Assembly (NCBI GenBank): GCA_030019395.1
Contig: JASEES010000001.1
Span: 144,434-208,433, forward strand
DNA: 64,000 bases
Reading direction: 5' to 3'
Source: Methanolinea sp.
GTDB lineage: Archaea > Halobacteriota > Methanomicrobia > Methanomicrobiales > Methanospirillaceae
Part shown: positions 44,348 to 52,003 of the stretch, piece by piece
Layout: each line of letters begins with the position of its first letter
How positions within the stretch are numbered: position 1 is the first letter of the stretch
Program-made: the position numbers and the translations under genes
The notes under the pieces: model-generated
Told to the model about the DNA's origin: nothing
The model's input: only the letters and a program-made list of their open reading frames with translations
Databases searched by the model: none

Positions 44348-44902
44348 ATGTTTCCCTGGCTCCGGTCCCACGTGCGTGTGCTGGTGGAGCTCTCGCGGGC
44401 GATTCTCTTCCTTTTCACCTTCGTACTGGTGGTCCCTCTCCTCATCGGTGCCGTCCTCGGGATACCGGAGAGCAGGATCCTCCCCCTCATCGCATCCGCA
44501 TTCATCCTGCAGGGCGCAGCCCCACCCCTCGGCCATCCCCTCGGGCTGGCTGACCCGGTCATCATCGTCCTGATGGCATCCTTTGCAGTCGGTGTGGTGA
44601 CGTGCATCCTCGAGGTCTGCGACGCACTCTCCCTGACATCGGAACGTGTTGCACGGTGGATCAGGAAAGTCGGGGAGAGCATGGAGAAACACCCGTCGAT
44701 CCGCTCGTACGGCGCCATCTCCTGCATCTTCATCGCGTGGATACCCGGGATCGGGCTCTACGGCACTCCCGTGATCGCCTGGATCCTGGGATGGCAAAAG
44801 ATCCCCACTGTCATCTTCACGACGGCAGGTTTCGTGATCGCTTCCGGGCTCGTCCTCACGGTGACACTCGTTGCCGAGAATATCCACCACGTCTTCTTCT
44901 GA
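44348..44902 (+). CDS. Membrane protein resembling small multidrug exporters (COG2426-like)
   Basis: The 184-residue protein has five to six helices. CIFIAWIPGIGLYGTPVIAWILGW near residue 130 resembles the proline/glycine hairpin of PF06695 and of the paralogue at 27094. I chose ATG 44348 because the preceding part of the track frame is basic and cysteine-containing rather than membrane-like. The function is unknown. Confidence 0.65.
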   Translation: MFPWLRSHVRVLVELSRAILFLFTFVLVVPLLIGAVLGIPESRILPLIASAFILQGAAPPLGHPLGLADPVIIVLMASFAVGVVTCILEVCDALSLTSERVARWIRKVGESMEKHPSIRSYGAISCIFIAWIPGIGLYGTPVIAWILGWQKIPTVIFTTAGFVIASGLVLTVTLVAENIHHVFF

Positions 44903-45241
44903 ACCATCTCCGGCACATGGTTCCCGGGGGAAAGGAGCCATCCGGAGAAATGCAGGAACCGTTATTTTCACCGGAACTCCAGGGAAAAAAGGTCTCTTTA
45001 CCAATGTGAGCGTGTTGCGAGAGACAATCGGGAGGGGGGTGCACACCCCCCCGCATCGCCGGAAAAAAGATTACTCCGCCCTCATCCATGAAAATAAACG
45101 CTACTCAGGCTGTTTTTTTCAATCAATTCATTGAAAAGGCACATTCCTTCTTTTTTATCGGCCAATCCGGAACTGGTGGTGGCCGGACAAATGCACGCTG
45201 ATGTCCCGCCTGGAATAGCGAAGGGGGTAAAAAGAGGTTAT
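44903..45241. other. Non-coding gap between convergent genes
   Basis: I see no gene in these 339 bases. T-rich runs (for example TTTTTTTC near 45112-45120 on plus and a run of A near 45062) may terminate the two converging transcripts. A weak inverted repeat TTCAAT/ATTGAA lies at 45118-45135. Confidence 0.5.
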
Positions 45242-45553
45242 TCACTCACCCGGCTTGTCCGTTGTGAGGTGGAGGGTAATGATCCCGTTGCATGCCTTGC
45301 ATGCATAGTACTTTTCCGTCCAGCAGGACGCGCAGGCCCACCTCCCGCAGAGGGCACATTGCCTTAGGTCTTTTTTGGGGAAGGTGTCGTTGCACAGGTC
45401 GCAGGAGTAGCGGGAGAAACTGGCAGGGTCGCGCGTGGGGGAATCCCCCTGTCTCCTCACCCTCTGGATATCCTTCCTGATCCGGGAGATGAAGTCCTCT
45501 TCCTTCTTTTTTTCCGGACGGCTACCTGGGGACCTGCTTTTCCAGAGCCTCAA
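45242..45553 (-). CDS. Eight-cysteine FYVE/RING-like zinc-finger protein
   Basis: The 103-residue protein has a basic, Arg/Lys-rich N-terminal half and a finger with spacing CX2C-X11-CX2C-X4-CX2C-X7-CX2C (CDLC, CALCGRWACASC, CKAC). Eight ligands imply two zincs; the CxxCG-x3-CxxC centre recalls FYVE-type cross-brace fingers. The start is TTG 45553 behind GGAGGAGAGG, inside the end of the upstream coiled-coil gene (32-base overlap). It is the last gene of a six-gene operon of unknown function. Confidence 0.7.
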   Translation of the reverse strand: MRLWKSRSPGSRPEKKKEEDFISRIRKDIQRVRRQGDSPTRDPASFSRYSCDLCNDTFPKKDLRQCALCGRWACASCWTEKYYACKACNGIITLHLTTDKPGE

Positions 45554-45860
45554 TCCTCTCCTCCAGCCTTGTCAATTCTTCGCCGAAATCCTTTTCGAAA
45601 GCCTTGAGCGCTGCCATCCTCTCCTCGTCTTTTGCAAGGAGCGGCATCTTTTCATCCCTGAACTGCTCGGCCTGGGAACGGCGGATGAGCGACCATTCCT
45701 CGATGAGCATGTCGAACTTCCGGTCGAGGTACTCGTCGATCCGGCTCTCCAGCGGGCGGGAGATATCCAGCCTGCCGGTAGACCCCCTGAAGTAATAATA
45801 GAGGGTAAATGCTATGACAGCGATGAGAATGAGGACGAGGAGCCCTTCGATGATCGTCAT
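45522..45860 (-). CDS. Membrane-anchored coiled-coil protein with EEW motif
   Basis: The 112-residue protein has an N-terminal membrane helix (GLLVLILIAVIAFTLYYYF, residues 6-24), then the segment IDEYLDRKFDMLIEEWSLIRR (about 40-60) and a heptad-like coiled coil to the end (FGEELTRLEERIEALEKQV). The DEYLDRKF...EEW block recurs in the next two upstream genes. ATG 45860 overlaps the stop of the preceding gene (ATGA). No known family is recognised. Confidence 0.75.
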   Translation of the reverse strand: MTIIEGLLVLILIAVIAFTLYYYFRGSTGRLDISRPLESRIDEYLDRKFDMLIEEWSLIRRSQAEQFRDEKMPLLAKDEERMAALKAFEKDFGEELTRLEERIEALEKQVPR

Positions 45861-46078
45861 TTCCGCCTCCCCCTGATATACTCGAGCCTCTTTTCAAGTT
45901 CGGTAAGCTTTGCCGACGCAGTCGCCTCGAACCCTGCACACAGCCGGGACTCCTCCTCGAGGGAGGAGAGGCGGGATACGAGGTCCCCGAGATCCCGCCG
46001 GGTTGCGAGATCCCATTCCTCGATCAGGTACTTCATGCGACGGTCCACGTAGGAACCAAGGTAGTCCGGGCGCCTCAT
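45857..46078 (-). CDS. Small coiled-coil protein with EEW motif
   Basis: The 73-residue soluble protein carries YLGSYVDRRMKYLIEEWDLA near its N-terminus and then two predicted coiled-coil helices (LVSRLSSLEEESR, KLTELEKRLEYIRGRR). The motif aligns with those in the genes at 45522 and 46075. It is coupled to both neighbours by 4-base overlaps. Function unknown; likely a partner of the membrane-anchored operon members. Confidence 0.7.
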   Translation of the reverse strand: MRRPDYLGSYVDRRMKYLIEEWDLATRRDLGDLVSRLSSLEEESRLCAGFEATASAKLTELEKRLEYIRGRRK

Positions 46079-46392
46079 CGTCCCTCGAGCCCCCTCAGCT
46101 CTTTATCGAGGGCGGCAGCCCTCTTTTCGAGTGCTTTTTGGTTCTTCTCGAGGACATCGATCTGCCTGTGCACACGGTCAAGCCTCCGTTCCAGGTTTTT
46201 CAGGTGAATGGAGGTCACGAGCCCCCACTCGCTGATGATCGCCGGGAAATGCCGGTTGAAATATTCGTCGAGCCCCTTGTCCATCGTCGGGAGATGCTCA
46301 TCGATGACTGCCGGTATTTCCTTTATCGATTCCAGCAGGGGATACTTCTCTGTCGTCCTGCCCGGAGTCTCGTATTCGGTCACCTGTCTCAC
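46075..46392 (-). CDS. Coiled-coil protein with SEW motif
   Basis: The 105-residue soluble protein has KGLDEYFNRHFPAIISEWGL (about residues 39-58), the third copy of the operon motif, followed by a long coiled coil (LERRLDRVHRQIDVLEKNQ, LDKELRGLE). The start is GTG overlapping the upstream stop (GTGA). No family is recognised. Confidence 0.7.
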   Translation of the reverse strand: MRQVTEYETPGRTTEKYPLLESIKEIPAVIDEHLPTMDKGLDEYFNRHFPAIISEWGLVTSIHLKNLERRLDRVHRQIDVLEKNQKALEKRAAALDKELRGLEGR

Positions 46393-46772
46393 CCCAGCCT
46401 TTCCTCTTCGCGTTTTATCTTTTCTATCATCCGGTCGAGCTTTGTGAGAGCGACCCTGCTCTCGAGCCGCTTCAACCTCTTTTCAACGGCAGTGTGCCGT
46501 GCAAATATATCGGTCTCCAGTTCCACGTTCTCCTCGTCGAGCCTTTTTAACTCCTCGAGATCCTGGGGAGATACCCGGTAGAACGGTCGTCCCCGCTGTT
46601 CCAGGTCTGCCTTGAGGAGGTTGATCTTCTCCCGTTCGAGTTCGAGCTGCGCGAGCCGTGTCCTCGAGTACATCAGGCGGAACTCCCTGATAATGAAATA
46701 CACGATGATCAGGCCGATGAAAACGAGGAGATAGGGGAGGATCCCTTCGAAAATCACCCACATGTCTGTCAT
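46389..46772 (-). CDS. Membrane-anchored coiled-coil protein
   Basis: The 127-residue protein has one membrane helix (ILPYLLVFIGLIIVYFII, about residues 10-27) followed by continuous charged coiled coil (LELEREKINLLKADLEQR, LKRLDEENVELETDI, VEKRLKRLESRVAL). It lacks the EEW motif of its neighbours. It lies 18 bases after the Cdc48-N-like gene. The long helix should reach into the cytoplasm and could scaffold the smaller coiled-coil proteins. Confidence 0.72.
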   Translation of the reverse strand: MTDMWVIFEGILPYLLVFIGLIIVYFIIREFRLMYSRTRLAQLELEREKINLLKADLEQRGRPFYRVSPQDLEELKRLDEENVELETDIFARHTAVEKRLKRLESRVALTKLDRMIEKIKREEERLG

Positions 46773-46790
46773 TGATCTGGTCTCCCGGGA

Positions 46791-47219
46791 TTAGAGGTCT
46801 TTTTCATGGAGGCTTTTTTTCGCAGATTCGACACCTTTTTCCATCGATTCTTTTGCTTCCGACGATTTTTTCGAGATGACTTCCTTTGCCTTCTTTACAT
46901 CCTTTGCGACGCTCTCTTTTGCCTTGTCTGCTGTCTTTTTGACACGTTCGGAAACGGGGGGAACCCGTGTCACCGTCACCACAGCGCCAGACATGGCACC
47001 TGCCTGTGCGATATCTTCCGGGCTTAACCTGATGTACCCCTCTTCGACCAGCTTGTCTGCAAAGACAGTGACGACAACGGGTTTCTTATCCGATCCTGCA
47101 GAGACCTCGACACTGTCGCCTTCGCTGATCCCGAGGGTCTTTAAATGCACCTCGTTGATCCTGGCCCTCCCCCTGCTTGGAAAGGCCCTTTCCTGAACTT
47201 TCAGAGTGATGGACTCCAT
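46791..47219 (-). CDS. Cdc48-N-like double-psi barrel protein with amphipathic tail
   Basis: The 142-residue protein starts with a domain (about 1-88) that follows the VAT/Cdc48 N-terminal pattern: RGRARINEVHLKTLGISEGDSVEV and GYIRLSPEDIAQAGAMSGAVVTV. No AAA ATPase follows. Instead, residues 95-142 form a Lys/Ala/Glu/Ser-rich helix (KKTADKAKESVAKDVKKAKE) similar to LEA or YtxH-type repeats that can bind membranes. A TATA box 22-35 bases upstream of ATG suggests a leaderless mRNA. It heads the six-gene operon. Confidence 0.75.
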   Translation of the reverse strand: MESITLKVQERAFPSRGRARINEVHLKTLGISEGDSVEVSAGSDKKPVVVTVFADKLVEEGYIRLSPEDIAQAGAMSGAVVTVTRVPPVSERVKKTADKAKESVAKDVKKAKEVISKKSSEAKESMEKGVESAKKSLHEKDL

Positions 47220-47240
47220 ACGTGAAGAAGATGCGCTCGC

Positions 47241-47253
47241 ATATTATATAGTA
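47241..47253 (-). promoter_or_regulatory. TATA box of the six-gene coiled-coil operon
   Basis: On the minus strand ACTATATAATATG lies 22-35 bases before ATG 47219. This spacing predicts transcription beginning at or next to the start codon. Confidence 0.55.
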
Positions 47254-47374
47254 TCTGCCGGGATCCCCTGACGGAAAGAGCATGCCGGCCGCTGTTCCTT
47301 GCCGGAATTCCTCCGGCCCGGTGCATGCCATCCGGGGCAGAAACTAATTATCGTCAGCCCGCCCAGACGATCCC

Positions 47375-48181
47375 ATGAAAAGTGCGGTTTTTTCCCTGCT
47401 CTGCATCCTCTGCCTTGTCCAGGGTGTGCTGGCGTACGAACTCACGATCCAGGCACCAAAGGAAGTCCGGGCCGGTGTCCCGATCGAGGTCACGGGGAAC
47501 ACGACCTTCCCGGTCGGTTACGAGTTTGACCTGGTATTGTACCGGATCCAGACGACGATGCCGGAACCTGTCTTTGAAAAGACAGTCGTTGTGAGCGATT
47601 CAAAGTCATTCGAAATCACCTTCCCGACGATGGGGCTTTCTCCCGGCGAATACAAGGTCGAGGTCAGGTTCCGCTCCGACCCGGGCTCGAAACTGAGTTC
47701 AGGCTCGGTCACGACGCGGATGCTTACAATAACGGACAGGTCGGGGGAGATCGTGATCACTTCGGCAAAAGACCAGGTGATCGGCGAAGCGCTCCGGATC
47801 GAGGGATACGTCCCGCGGGGCGGGGTTGTCACCCTGACGATGAAGGTTACCGGGCCGCAGGGCGCAGTCATCCCGCCGGAGGACATCAGGACAACGACAG
47901 TTCTTGGAAAGGACGATGGTTTCTTCAGCAGGACGATTCCCGTCAGCGAGAAGGGGAACTATTACGTGGACTTCTCCGACGTGAAGGGCTACATCACAAC
48001 CGTGAGGTTCACGGTCAGTGAACCGGGCGCGACAGCAGTTCCATCCACGGAGATAACCCATGGGACGACCACGGAATCTCCGTCTCCGACAGCCACTGCA
48101 GTCTCTCCCTTCCCTGTTGCGGGAGCAATTGCCGGTCTGATCATCATTGCGCTTGTTTTTTGCGTGCACAGGAAGAAGTGA
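47375..48181 (+). CDS. Secreted, C-terminally anchored Ig-like surface protein
   Basis: The 268-residue protein has a signal peptide (MKSAVFSLLCILCLVQGVLA), two beta-sandwich-like repeats (about 22-120 and 125-220; ELTIQAPKEVRAGVPIEVTG, EIVITSAKDQVIGEALRIEG), a Thr/Ser/Pro stalk (about 220-245) and a C-terminal helix ending in HRKK. The end SPFPVAGAIAGL resembles archaeal sorting tails but lacks PGF. It should be displayed on the cell surface. No ligand can be named. Confidence 0.78.
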   Translation: MKSAVFSLLCILCLVQGVLAYELTIQAPKEVRAGVPIEVTGNTTFPVGYEFDLVLYRIQTTMPEPVFEKTVVVSDSKSFEITFPTMGLSPGEYKVEVRFRSDPGSKLSSGSVTTRMLTITDRSGEIVITSAKDQVIGEALRIEGYVPRGGVVTLTMKVTGPQGAVIPPEDIRTTTVLGKDDGFFSRTIPVSEKGNYYVDFSDVKGYITTVRFTVSEPGATAVPSTEITHGTTTESPSPTATAVSPFPVAGAIAGLIIIALVFCVHRKK

Positions 48182-48199
48182 CAGGCAGGGGAAACCCGG

Positions 48200-48859
48200 T
48201 CACTTCATCCTGCGCCAGACGGAGACCTCGTAGAGCAGGAGGATGATGAGGACGAGCACACCCCCGAAAAAGAACGCGAGTGCAATATCGGCAGGGAGTG
48301 CCTGTGAGAAGGGATAGGGTTCAGGTGTCGGTGCCGGGGTCGGGGCTGCGAGAATGCCGACTGTTTTCTCTGCCTGGAAGTTTGCCCTGTCCCCCTCGCC
48401 GAATCCTGCTGTCGTGAGGCGCGACGCGGCGATAACCGCGTACGCTGCAAGCGAGGAGAGGGCAACGACACTGAAAAGGGCCGCATACCGCAGGAGGATG
48501 GATCGGATGTTCCGGACCCTCGGGGCCATGATCAGGAGCTGGTTGCGCAGCCCGTACACCTTGACCTGCCGGCCTTTCACGCTGTACTTTGTGTCCCTGA
48601 CTTCGATTAACCCTGCTTCGAGGAGGTTTTCGATGTGGTATTTCACGGTCCCCATCGGCATGGCAAGGGCAGAGGCAAGGTCCCCTGCCGTTCTGGGTCC
48701 CCTCTCGAGGGCATGGAGAATATCGCCTGCTGCCTGGCTCGAGATAGCCTTTGCAATCTTCTGGGAACGCTCGTCACCGGGGACGAGTATGACCACCTCG
48801 CCATCGGGTGCGTTGGGATCCGGCTGACCGGAACCCGTATCCTCGCTGCTGCTCTCCAT
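48200..48859 (-). CDS. Membrane-bound ArsR-like winged-helix regulator
   Basis: The 219-residue protein has an acidic N-terminus, a winged helix (about 35-110: SQAAGDILHALERGPRTAGDLASALAMPMGTVKYHIENLLEAGLIEV) and two C-terminal membrane helices (about 120-145 and 190-212) separated by a Thr/Pro loop. Such one-component membrane regulators are common in methanogens. I chose ATG 48859; it begins 17 bases after the alaS stop, so the two are probably co-transcribed. Target genes and signal are unknown. Confidence 0.82.
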   Translation of the reverse strand: MESSSEDTGSGQPDPNAPDGEVVILVPGDERSQKIAKAISSQAAGDILHALERGPRTAGDLASALAMPMGTVKYHIENLLEAGLIEVRDTKYSVKGRQVKVYGLRNQLLIMAPRVRNIRSILLRYAALFSVVALSSLAAYAVIAASRLTTAGFGEGDRANFQAEKTVGILAAPTPAPTPEPYPFSQALPADIALAFFFGGVLVLIILLLYEVSVWRRMK

Positions 48860-48876
48860 ATTTTCCTCCTCCCCGC

Positions 48877-51618
48877 TTACGTTCCGAGTGATGCGATAAT
48901 CTTCTGCTTTCCGATGGCGAGTGCTTCCTCGATCTTCTCGACAGCGGGGCCGCCACCCCTCGCCATTGCGGGGGATCCTCCGCCTTTCCCTCCGAGGACC
49001 GCACACACATCCTTTATGAGCTCACCGGCATTGACCCTGTCTGACCCTGACATGAGCAGGACGGTAGCCTGGTCTGAACCGCTGGCAAGGAGTGCAACGC
49101 CGCCGCGGGCCGCAATTTCTTGACCGATCGTGGCAAGTTCCTTGCCTGAAAGGTCGATCCGCCTGACAAGGACAGGGGTATTGCCCACGACCTCGGCAGC
49201 AAGGGATTTCTTCTCGAGTTCAGCGATACGCTGGCGAAGCCGCTCTATCTCCTTCTTCTGGGCCTTCCACTCGGAGAAGAACCTGTTCACGGTTGCAGGC
49301 AGGTACTCGTTCTGGACGGAGAGGATTTCTGCTGACCCGGAGAGGATCTTCTCGATACGGTGCACGTACTCGACTGCTGCAAGGCCGGCGGCGAACTCGA
49401 GACGCTCGATCCCGTCCTGGATGTGTTCCACCCTGATGACCTTGATGAACCCGACATCCCCCGTGCTGCGGCAGTGTGTTCCTGCACAGGCCTCGACATC
49501 TCCTGCCACCCGCACGACGCGGATCTCCTTTCCGGGGGGGACGCCGCCCTGGTAGAGGGAGAACCCGTACATCTGCTCTGCCTTCGTCCTGTCGAGGTAC
49601 TTGACATCGATGGGGAGGTCTGCCATGACCATCCGGTTTGCAGCGATCTCTATCTTGCGCAGTTCATCCGGCGTGATGTGCTTGTAGTGCCTGATATCGA
49701 GGCGCGAGCTCTCCGGCCCCTTCTGTGCACCGGCCTGGTGGATGTGGGCCCCGAGAACCTCCTTTGAGGCATGCAGGAGGATGTGGGTTGCCGTGTGGTG
49801 GCGCATCAGGGACCACCGGCGTTCCTCGTCGATGATACCCTTCACGTGGTCTCCCCGGCGAAGGACCCCGCCGGTCACGTGGTGGAGGATGACGTCTCCT
49901 ACCTTCCGGACATCGTCGACCTTGACCATGTTCTCTGCAGAGATCAGCATCCCCGTATCGGAGGGCTGCCCACCCCCCTCGGGGTAGAAGAGGGTCTGGT
50001 CCATGACCGCGTAACCGTCGAAGAAGTCGATGACCATGGCATCGAACTCCATGTCGGAAGGCTGCTCGTAGTAGAGCCTCCTCGTTGCAGGAAGCATCGA
50101 AATCCTCTCGCTGTACCGGGCAAAGGGATCCTCCTCCTCTTCCGGCTCGGACTCCGAGTGCATCTCGGCGATGAGCGAGTAGAAGTTGTCCGGGAGTTCG
50201 ACAACGGCTCCTTCCGCGGTTGCAACCTCCCTGATGATCTCGGGCGGGATACCATGGGAGTCGTAGAGCGTGATCACCTCCCGGAGGGGGACACGTTCAC
50301 GCCTCGATTTATACGTCCGGGCAATCCTCTGGACGATCTTTGTTCCCCTCTCGAGCGTGGCATTGCTCTTTTCCACCTCGCGCTCGACGATCTCGCGGAC
50401 GATGCAGATGTCCTGCTCGAATGCACCCGTTCCGACAATTTTCATCTGCTCCTCGATCAGGTCAGCAAGGGACTCCTTTATCCCGAGTTCCTTCATCATC
50501 CGGAGCGTGCGGCGCAGGACGAGCCGGACGAGGTAGCCCTCCCGCACATTCGAGGGGACGATGCAGTCCCCGAGCATGTACGCGAGGCACCGGGTATGGT
50601 CCACGATGGCGTATACCTTCTCCACCGGGGCAATCATCCGGTCGAGCCGCTCGATGGGCACGTCGATTGCGGTTGCAACCTTCTTGCGCAGCTGCCAGAG
50701 GTTTGTCCCGGATATATCCATCACCCCGGCAAACCGCGCATTCAGGGAGAGGATCTTGGTGTACTCCTTGTCCTCGAGGGCGTGTGCAAGGCCGGCTGCT
50801 TCCATCACCCTGCTGACCATCTCCGGGAAGACTGCATCGTATATGGTCGGGGAACCCCTCGATGCCCAGACGAACCTCTCCAGTCCGTAACCCGTGTCCA
50901 CGATGTAATTGGACATGGGGTAGTACGTCTCCCCGCCGAGATCGATACCGGGCTTGCCGGTCTTTGTCCGCCCGAGGTTCATGAACACGAGCGTGGCGAC
51001 CTCAAGTCCCCCTATCAGGACTTCGAGGCTCGGCCCTGCGTTCCCGCCGCCTATCCAGGGGTGCTCCTTGTAGGTCACGCGCGAGAGATCCGCGCCGATC
51101 GACGAGAGGAACTTTTCGCAAAGCTCGACTGTCCTTTCCTTCCAGTATATCTCCTCGCCCTCGCGGTTGAACGCATGGTGCGCCATCATCTCGAAGAGGG
51201 TGAGGTGGCGCCCCGACCTGCCGACCGAGTCGAGGTCGTTGAGCCTGATGCAGGGCTGGGAGATGGTCAGCGGGTTGGCGGGTGGTGGCACGATACCGCT
51301 CGTTACCCACGGCTGGAAATCGGCGATGGAGGCTATGGTGAGATAAATATCGTCCCTCCACCGTGCTGCAACAGGGTACCTCGCAATCCGGGTGTGACCG
51401 TTCTGCTCGAAGAAGGAGAGGAACGCCTCCCGCATCTCGTCGACGGTGTGGCACCTGAAAACCGGTGCCCCGATGAACCTGTATGTCTCGCACGGGGCAT
51501 CGCCACACGTCAGGGTATCAGGGTCCCGTGTCCAGAACGCTGCACCACACCTGGAGCATATTTTGCGGGTGAGCCCCTGGGTCTTGAAATATTCGAGCTG
51601 GTACTCCTCTTCGAGCAT
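48877..51618 (-). CDS. alaS: Alanyl-tRNA synthetase, archaeal type
   Basis: The 913-residue enzyme has the archaeal N-terminal extension with zinc-like cysteines (ICSRCGAAF, CGDAPC), the class II catalytic core with PCIRLNDLDSVGRSGRHLTLFEMM, and the editing domain with HHTATHILLHAS and GTHCRSTGDVG (zinc ligands). The C-terminal coiled coil and C-Ala/DHHA1 part end with GGSPAMARGGGP. It charges tRNA-Ala and edits mischarged Ser and Gly. ATG 51618 follows a TATA box at about 51654-51662. Confidence 0.97.
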   Translation of the reverse strand: MLEEEYQLEYFKTQGLTRKICSRCGAAFWTRDPDTLTCGDAPCETYRFIGAPVFRCHTVDEMREAFLSFFEQNGHTRIARYPVAARWRDDIYLTIASIADFQPWVTSGIVPPPANPLTISQPCIRLNDLDSVGRSGRHLTLFEMMAHHAFNREGEEIYWKERTVELCEKFLSSIGADLSRVTYKEHPWIGGGNAGPSLEVLIGGLEVATLVFMNLGRTKTGKPGIDLGGETYYPMSNYIVDTGYGLERFVWASRGSPTIYDAVFPEMVSRVMEAAGLAHALEDKEYTKILSLNARFAGVMDISGTNLWQLRKKVATAIDVPIERLDRMIAPVEKVYAIVDHTRCLAYMLGDCIVPSNVREGYLVRLVLRRTLRMMKELGIKESLADLIEEQMKIVGTGAFEQDICIVREIVEREVEKSNATLERGTKIVQRIARTYKSRRERVPLREVITLYDSHGIPPEIIREVATAEGAVVELPDNFYSLIAEMHSESEPEEEEDPFARYSERISMLPATRRLYYEQPSDMEFDAMVIDFFDGYAVMDQTLFYPEGGGQPSDTGMLISAENMVKVDDVRKVGDVILHHVTGGVLRRGDHVKGIIDEERRWSLMRHHTATHILLHASKEVLGAHIHQAGAQKGPESSRLDIRHYKHITPDELRKIEIAANRMVMADLPIDVKYLDRTKAEQMYGFSLYQGGVPPGKEIRVVRVAGDVEACAGTHCRSTGDVGFIKVIRVEHIQDGIERLEFAAGLAAVEYVHRIEKILSGSAEILSVQNEYLPATVNRFFSEWKAQKKEIERLRQRIAELEKKSLAAEVVGNTPVLVRRIDLSGKELATIGQEIAARGGVALLASGSDQATVLLMSGSDRVNAGELIKDVCAVLGGKGGGSPAMARGGGPAVEKIEEALAIGKQKIIASLGT

Positions 51619-51653
51619 AAAACCACGTGTTCTGATTTAATTCGGCTTGAAAC

Positions 51654-51662
51654 GATAAAAAT
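51654..51662 (-). promoter_or_regulatory. TATA box of alaS
   Basis: On the minus strand TTTTTATCG lies about 36-44 bases before the alaS ATG. The expected start is near 51630, which leaves a leader of about 12 bases. Confidence 0.45.
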
Positions 51663-51670
51663 TGTTGGCT

Positions 51671-52003
51671 TTACCCACGCTTTTGTATCCACCTCTCCTG
51701 GTACCATTCCGCAACCTGCCGGAACCCGCCGGCAGTTGCTGCCAGGCGGACCGCGAGGAGGTGCCAGCAGAGTCCCCGGCGGTAGAGGTGATCGTGGCAC
51801 GTGCAGAAATCGTCCTCCACGATGTACTGGTCCGACTTCCCGGCAACAACGACGAAGTCCCTGTACTGCATCACCCGGCCGGAATCGATGGCTTCGAGTG
51901 CCTTTTTTCCCCGCTCACCGTATATCCGGAGGAGTTCCTCCCGGAGCCGGGGGGTCAGGCAGCGCTCCTCTTTTAGTCGTTCCCAGAACTCGTCGGGTTC
52001 CAT
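51671..52003 (-). CDS. SWIM zinc-finger protein
   Basis: The 110-residue protein has the SWIM signature CTCHDHLYRRGLCWHLLAVRLA (about residues 66-87, CxC-x(n)-CxH). The N-terminal helices (DEFWERLKEERCLTPRLREELLRIYGERG) precede it. SWIM fingers bind DNA or proteins. ATG 52003 lies within the end of the nif3-like gene (31-base overlap), so the two are coupled. Small stand-alone archaeal SWIM proteins are sometimes linked to recombination mediators; here no such partner is adjacent. Confidence 0.82.
   Translation of the reverse strand: MEPDEFWERLKEERCLTPRLREELLRIYGERGKKALEAIDSGRVMQYRDFVVVAGKSDQYIVEDDFCTCHDHLYRRGLCWHLLAVRLAATAGGFRQVAEWYQERWIQKRG

Noticed and set aside
45118-45135. Inverted repeat TTCAAT/ATTGAA
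   Set aside because: Short, AT-only arms in a T-rich terminator region between converging genes; chance is likely.
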